Positions 63,149 through 64,000 of a stretch of 64,000 nt of DNA are shown here, piece by piece. Under the pieces are notes generated by a model. That model was not told the origin of the DNA, did not search any database, and was given only the letters and a program-made list of their open reading frames with translations. The stretch's first letter is position 1. Each line of letters begins with the position of its first letter. The DNA is from Thunnus maccoyii (Eukaryota; Chordata; Actinopteri; Scombriformes; Scombridae), in the NCBI RefSeq assembly GCF_910596095.1, contig NC_056534.1:8246990-8310989 (forward strand). Reading direction: 5' to 3'. Position numbers and translations under genes: made by a program.

Positions 63149-64000
63149 CTGAAATGGACAGAACAGACTGAATAGACTTACAGTAGTTTTTAGGTTAAAT
63201 GTCCGAATGACTATTCATTCAGTTTCCACCATTGTCATTCTTTTGCAATGTCTTTAAATATCTTCAATCAATTATTTTATCCAATTTGGAAAATGTAAAA
63301 AGAAAAAAACAGATCAAGCTTTTCTTTTTCCTGTTTTCTGTGGCCATCAAGAATAGAAAAATAGTGTATATCAGTGTTCAATGTACAGTATATGTTGAAT
63401 ACATGTATATAGGTTAGAGTATGTATGTATTCTTTTCTTCATTAGAACTTCAACTTCAGATGCAGTTTTTTTTCATTTTTGGTGAGTTGCCTTTATGGGC
63501 CCTTTTGGGCTTTTAAAATCTCACCAGCACAATCTATTTTTACTCCTTTAATGCATTATGTTTTTTTCATTCTTGTTATTTTTGCAAATAAACTACACAT
63601 AAAATCTTGAGGTGGACCACAAACCCCACCAAAAACTAAGTCATATGTTATAAAATAAATCTTATTTCAGTTTTGAAGGTTTGTGCATTTTTCCGCTGTG
63701 AGCATGTGCAGTAAGTTGTAACTGTTGACAAGAGCACACTCCTCGCAGGCGCCTTTGTTCATTCAGAGTCACAGAAAAAACAGTCTAAGGCAATTTGTAA
63801 ATTCAGTTACATTTTCTGTTCTTTACAGTTGAGTGTTGTAGAAAGAAATGGTTTCATCAATTTATAGCTGTAGTCTGATTTGTAGTTTTATGAATAGCTT
63901 TATGATGAGAAAATGCTCCTGTTTCCCCTCATTGACTCTTTGATCAGACATGGTCGCACAGGGACATCTAGTGTCCACAAGTTGTGAAAGCAACTTTTTA

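Noticed and set aside
1-64000. CRISPR arrays, operons, bacterial promoters or phage genes
   Set aside because: Split genes, GT-AG introns and vertebrate protein families show that this is animal nuclear DNA. No regularly spaced short repeats were seen apart from the stalk minisatellite and the (AT)n tract.

Overview
The window is vertebrate, almost certainly ray-finned fish, nuclear DNA. Genes are split into short exons with GT-AG introns. The introns are AT-rich and full of repeats. The proteins that can be read are a teleost-type calcium-independent phospholipase A2 (PLA2G6, iPLA2-beta) and a family of CD22/Siglec-like immunoglobulin receptors. I cannot name the species.

The plus strand carries pla2g6. 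Copy 1 (from 471, already inside the gene, to 10741) has ankyrin repeats followed by a patatin-type lipase domain and looks intact. Its 3' end converges on a minus-strand receptor gene (13816-18764). A second pla2g6 copy (34455-42584) has no 5' exons, is joined upstream to a broken receptor gene, and carries an early stop in its last exon. A third trace is a single exon with some intron (21001-21457).

The minus strand carries six receptor copies, Ig-1 to Ig-6. The full layout is: leader, V-set, C2-set, a 35-codon half-V exon, C2-set, V-set, then one exon for C2-set plus stalk plus membrane segment, then two cytoplasmic exons with tyrosine motifs of the ITIM type. There are two tail classes. 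Type A (Ig-1, Ig-2, Ig-4) has a 58-base first tail exon and a VYEDI motif. Type B (Ig-3, Ig-5, Ig-6) has a 46-base exon and VNENI. Ig-1, Ig-2 and Ig-5 read open throughout. Ig-3 and Ig-4 are broken. Ig-6 runs off the right edge.

The order suggests an ancestral unit [pla2g6 > | < receptor A | < receptor B] repeated about three times and then trimmed. Unit 1 is pla2g6-1, Ig-1 and a type B scrap at 20.4-20.9 kb. Unit 2 is the pla2g6 one-exon scrap, Ig-2 and Ig-3. Unit 3 is truncated pla2g6-2, gutted Ig-4 and intact Ig-5. Ig-6 is an extra type B copy. Non-coding matter includes a MITE-like element with terminal inverted repeats and a target-site duplication, a long foldback, an (AT)n tract, a 2.3 kb repeat-rich insertion with two tRNA-like stretches, and a duplicated leader/upstream block behind several receptors.

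Only an inferred link ties the genes together: ITIM receptors damp immune-cell signalling, and iPLA2-beta remodels membrane phospholipid. The shared locus looks like a by-product of segmental duplication rather than a proven pathway. All exon limits were read by eye from splice signals, codon phase and comparison among the copies.
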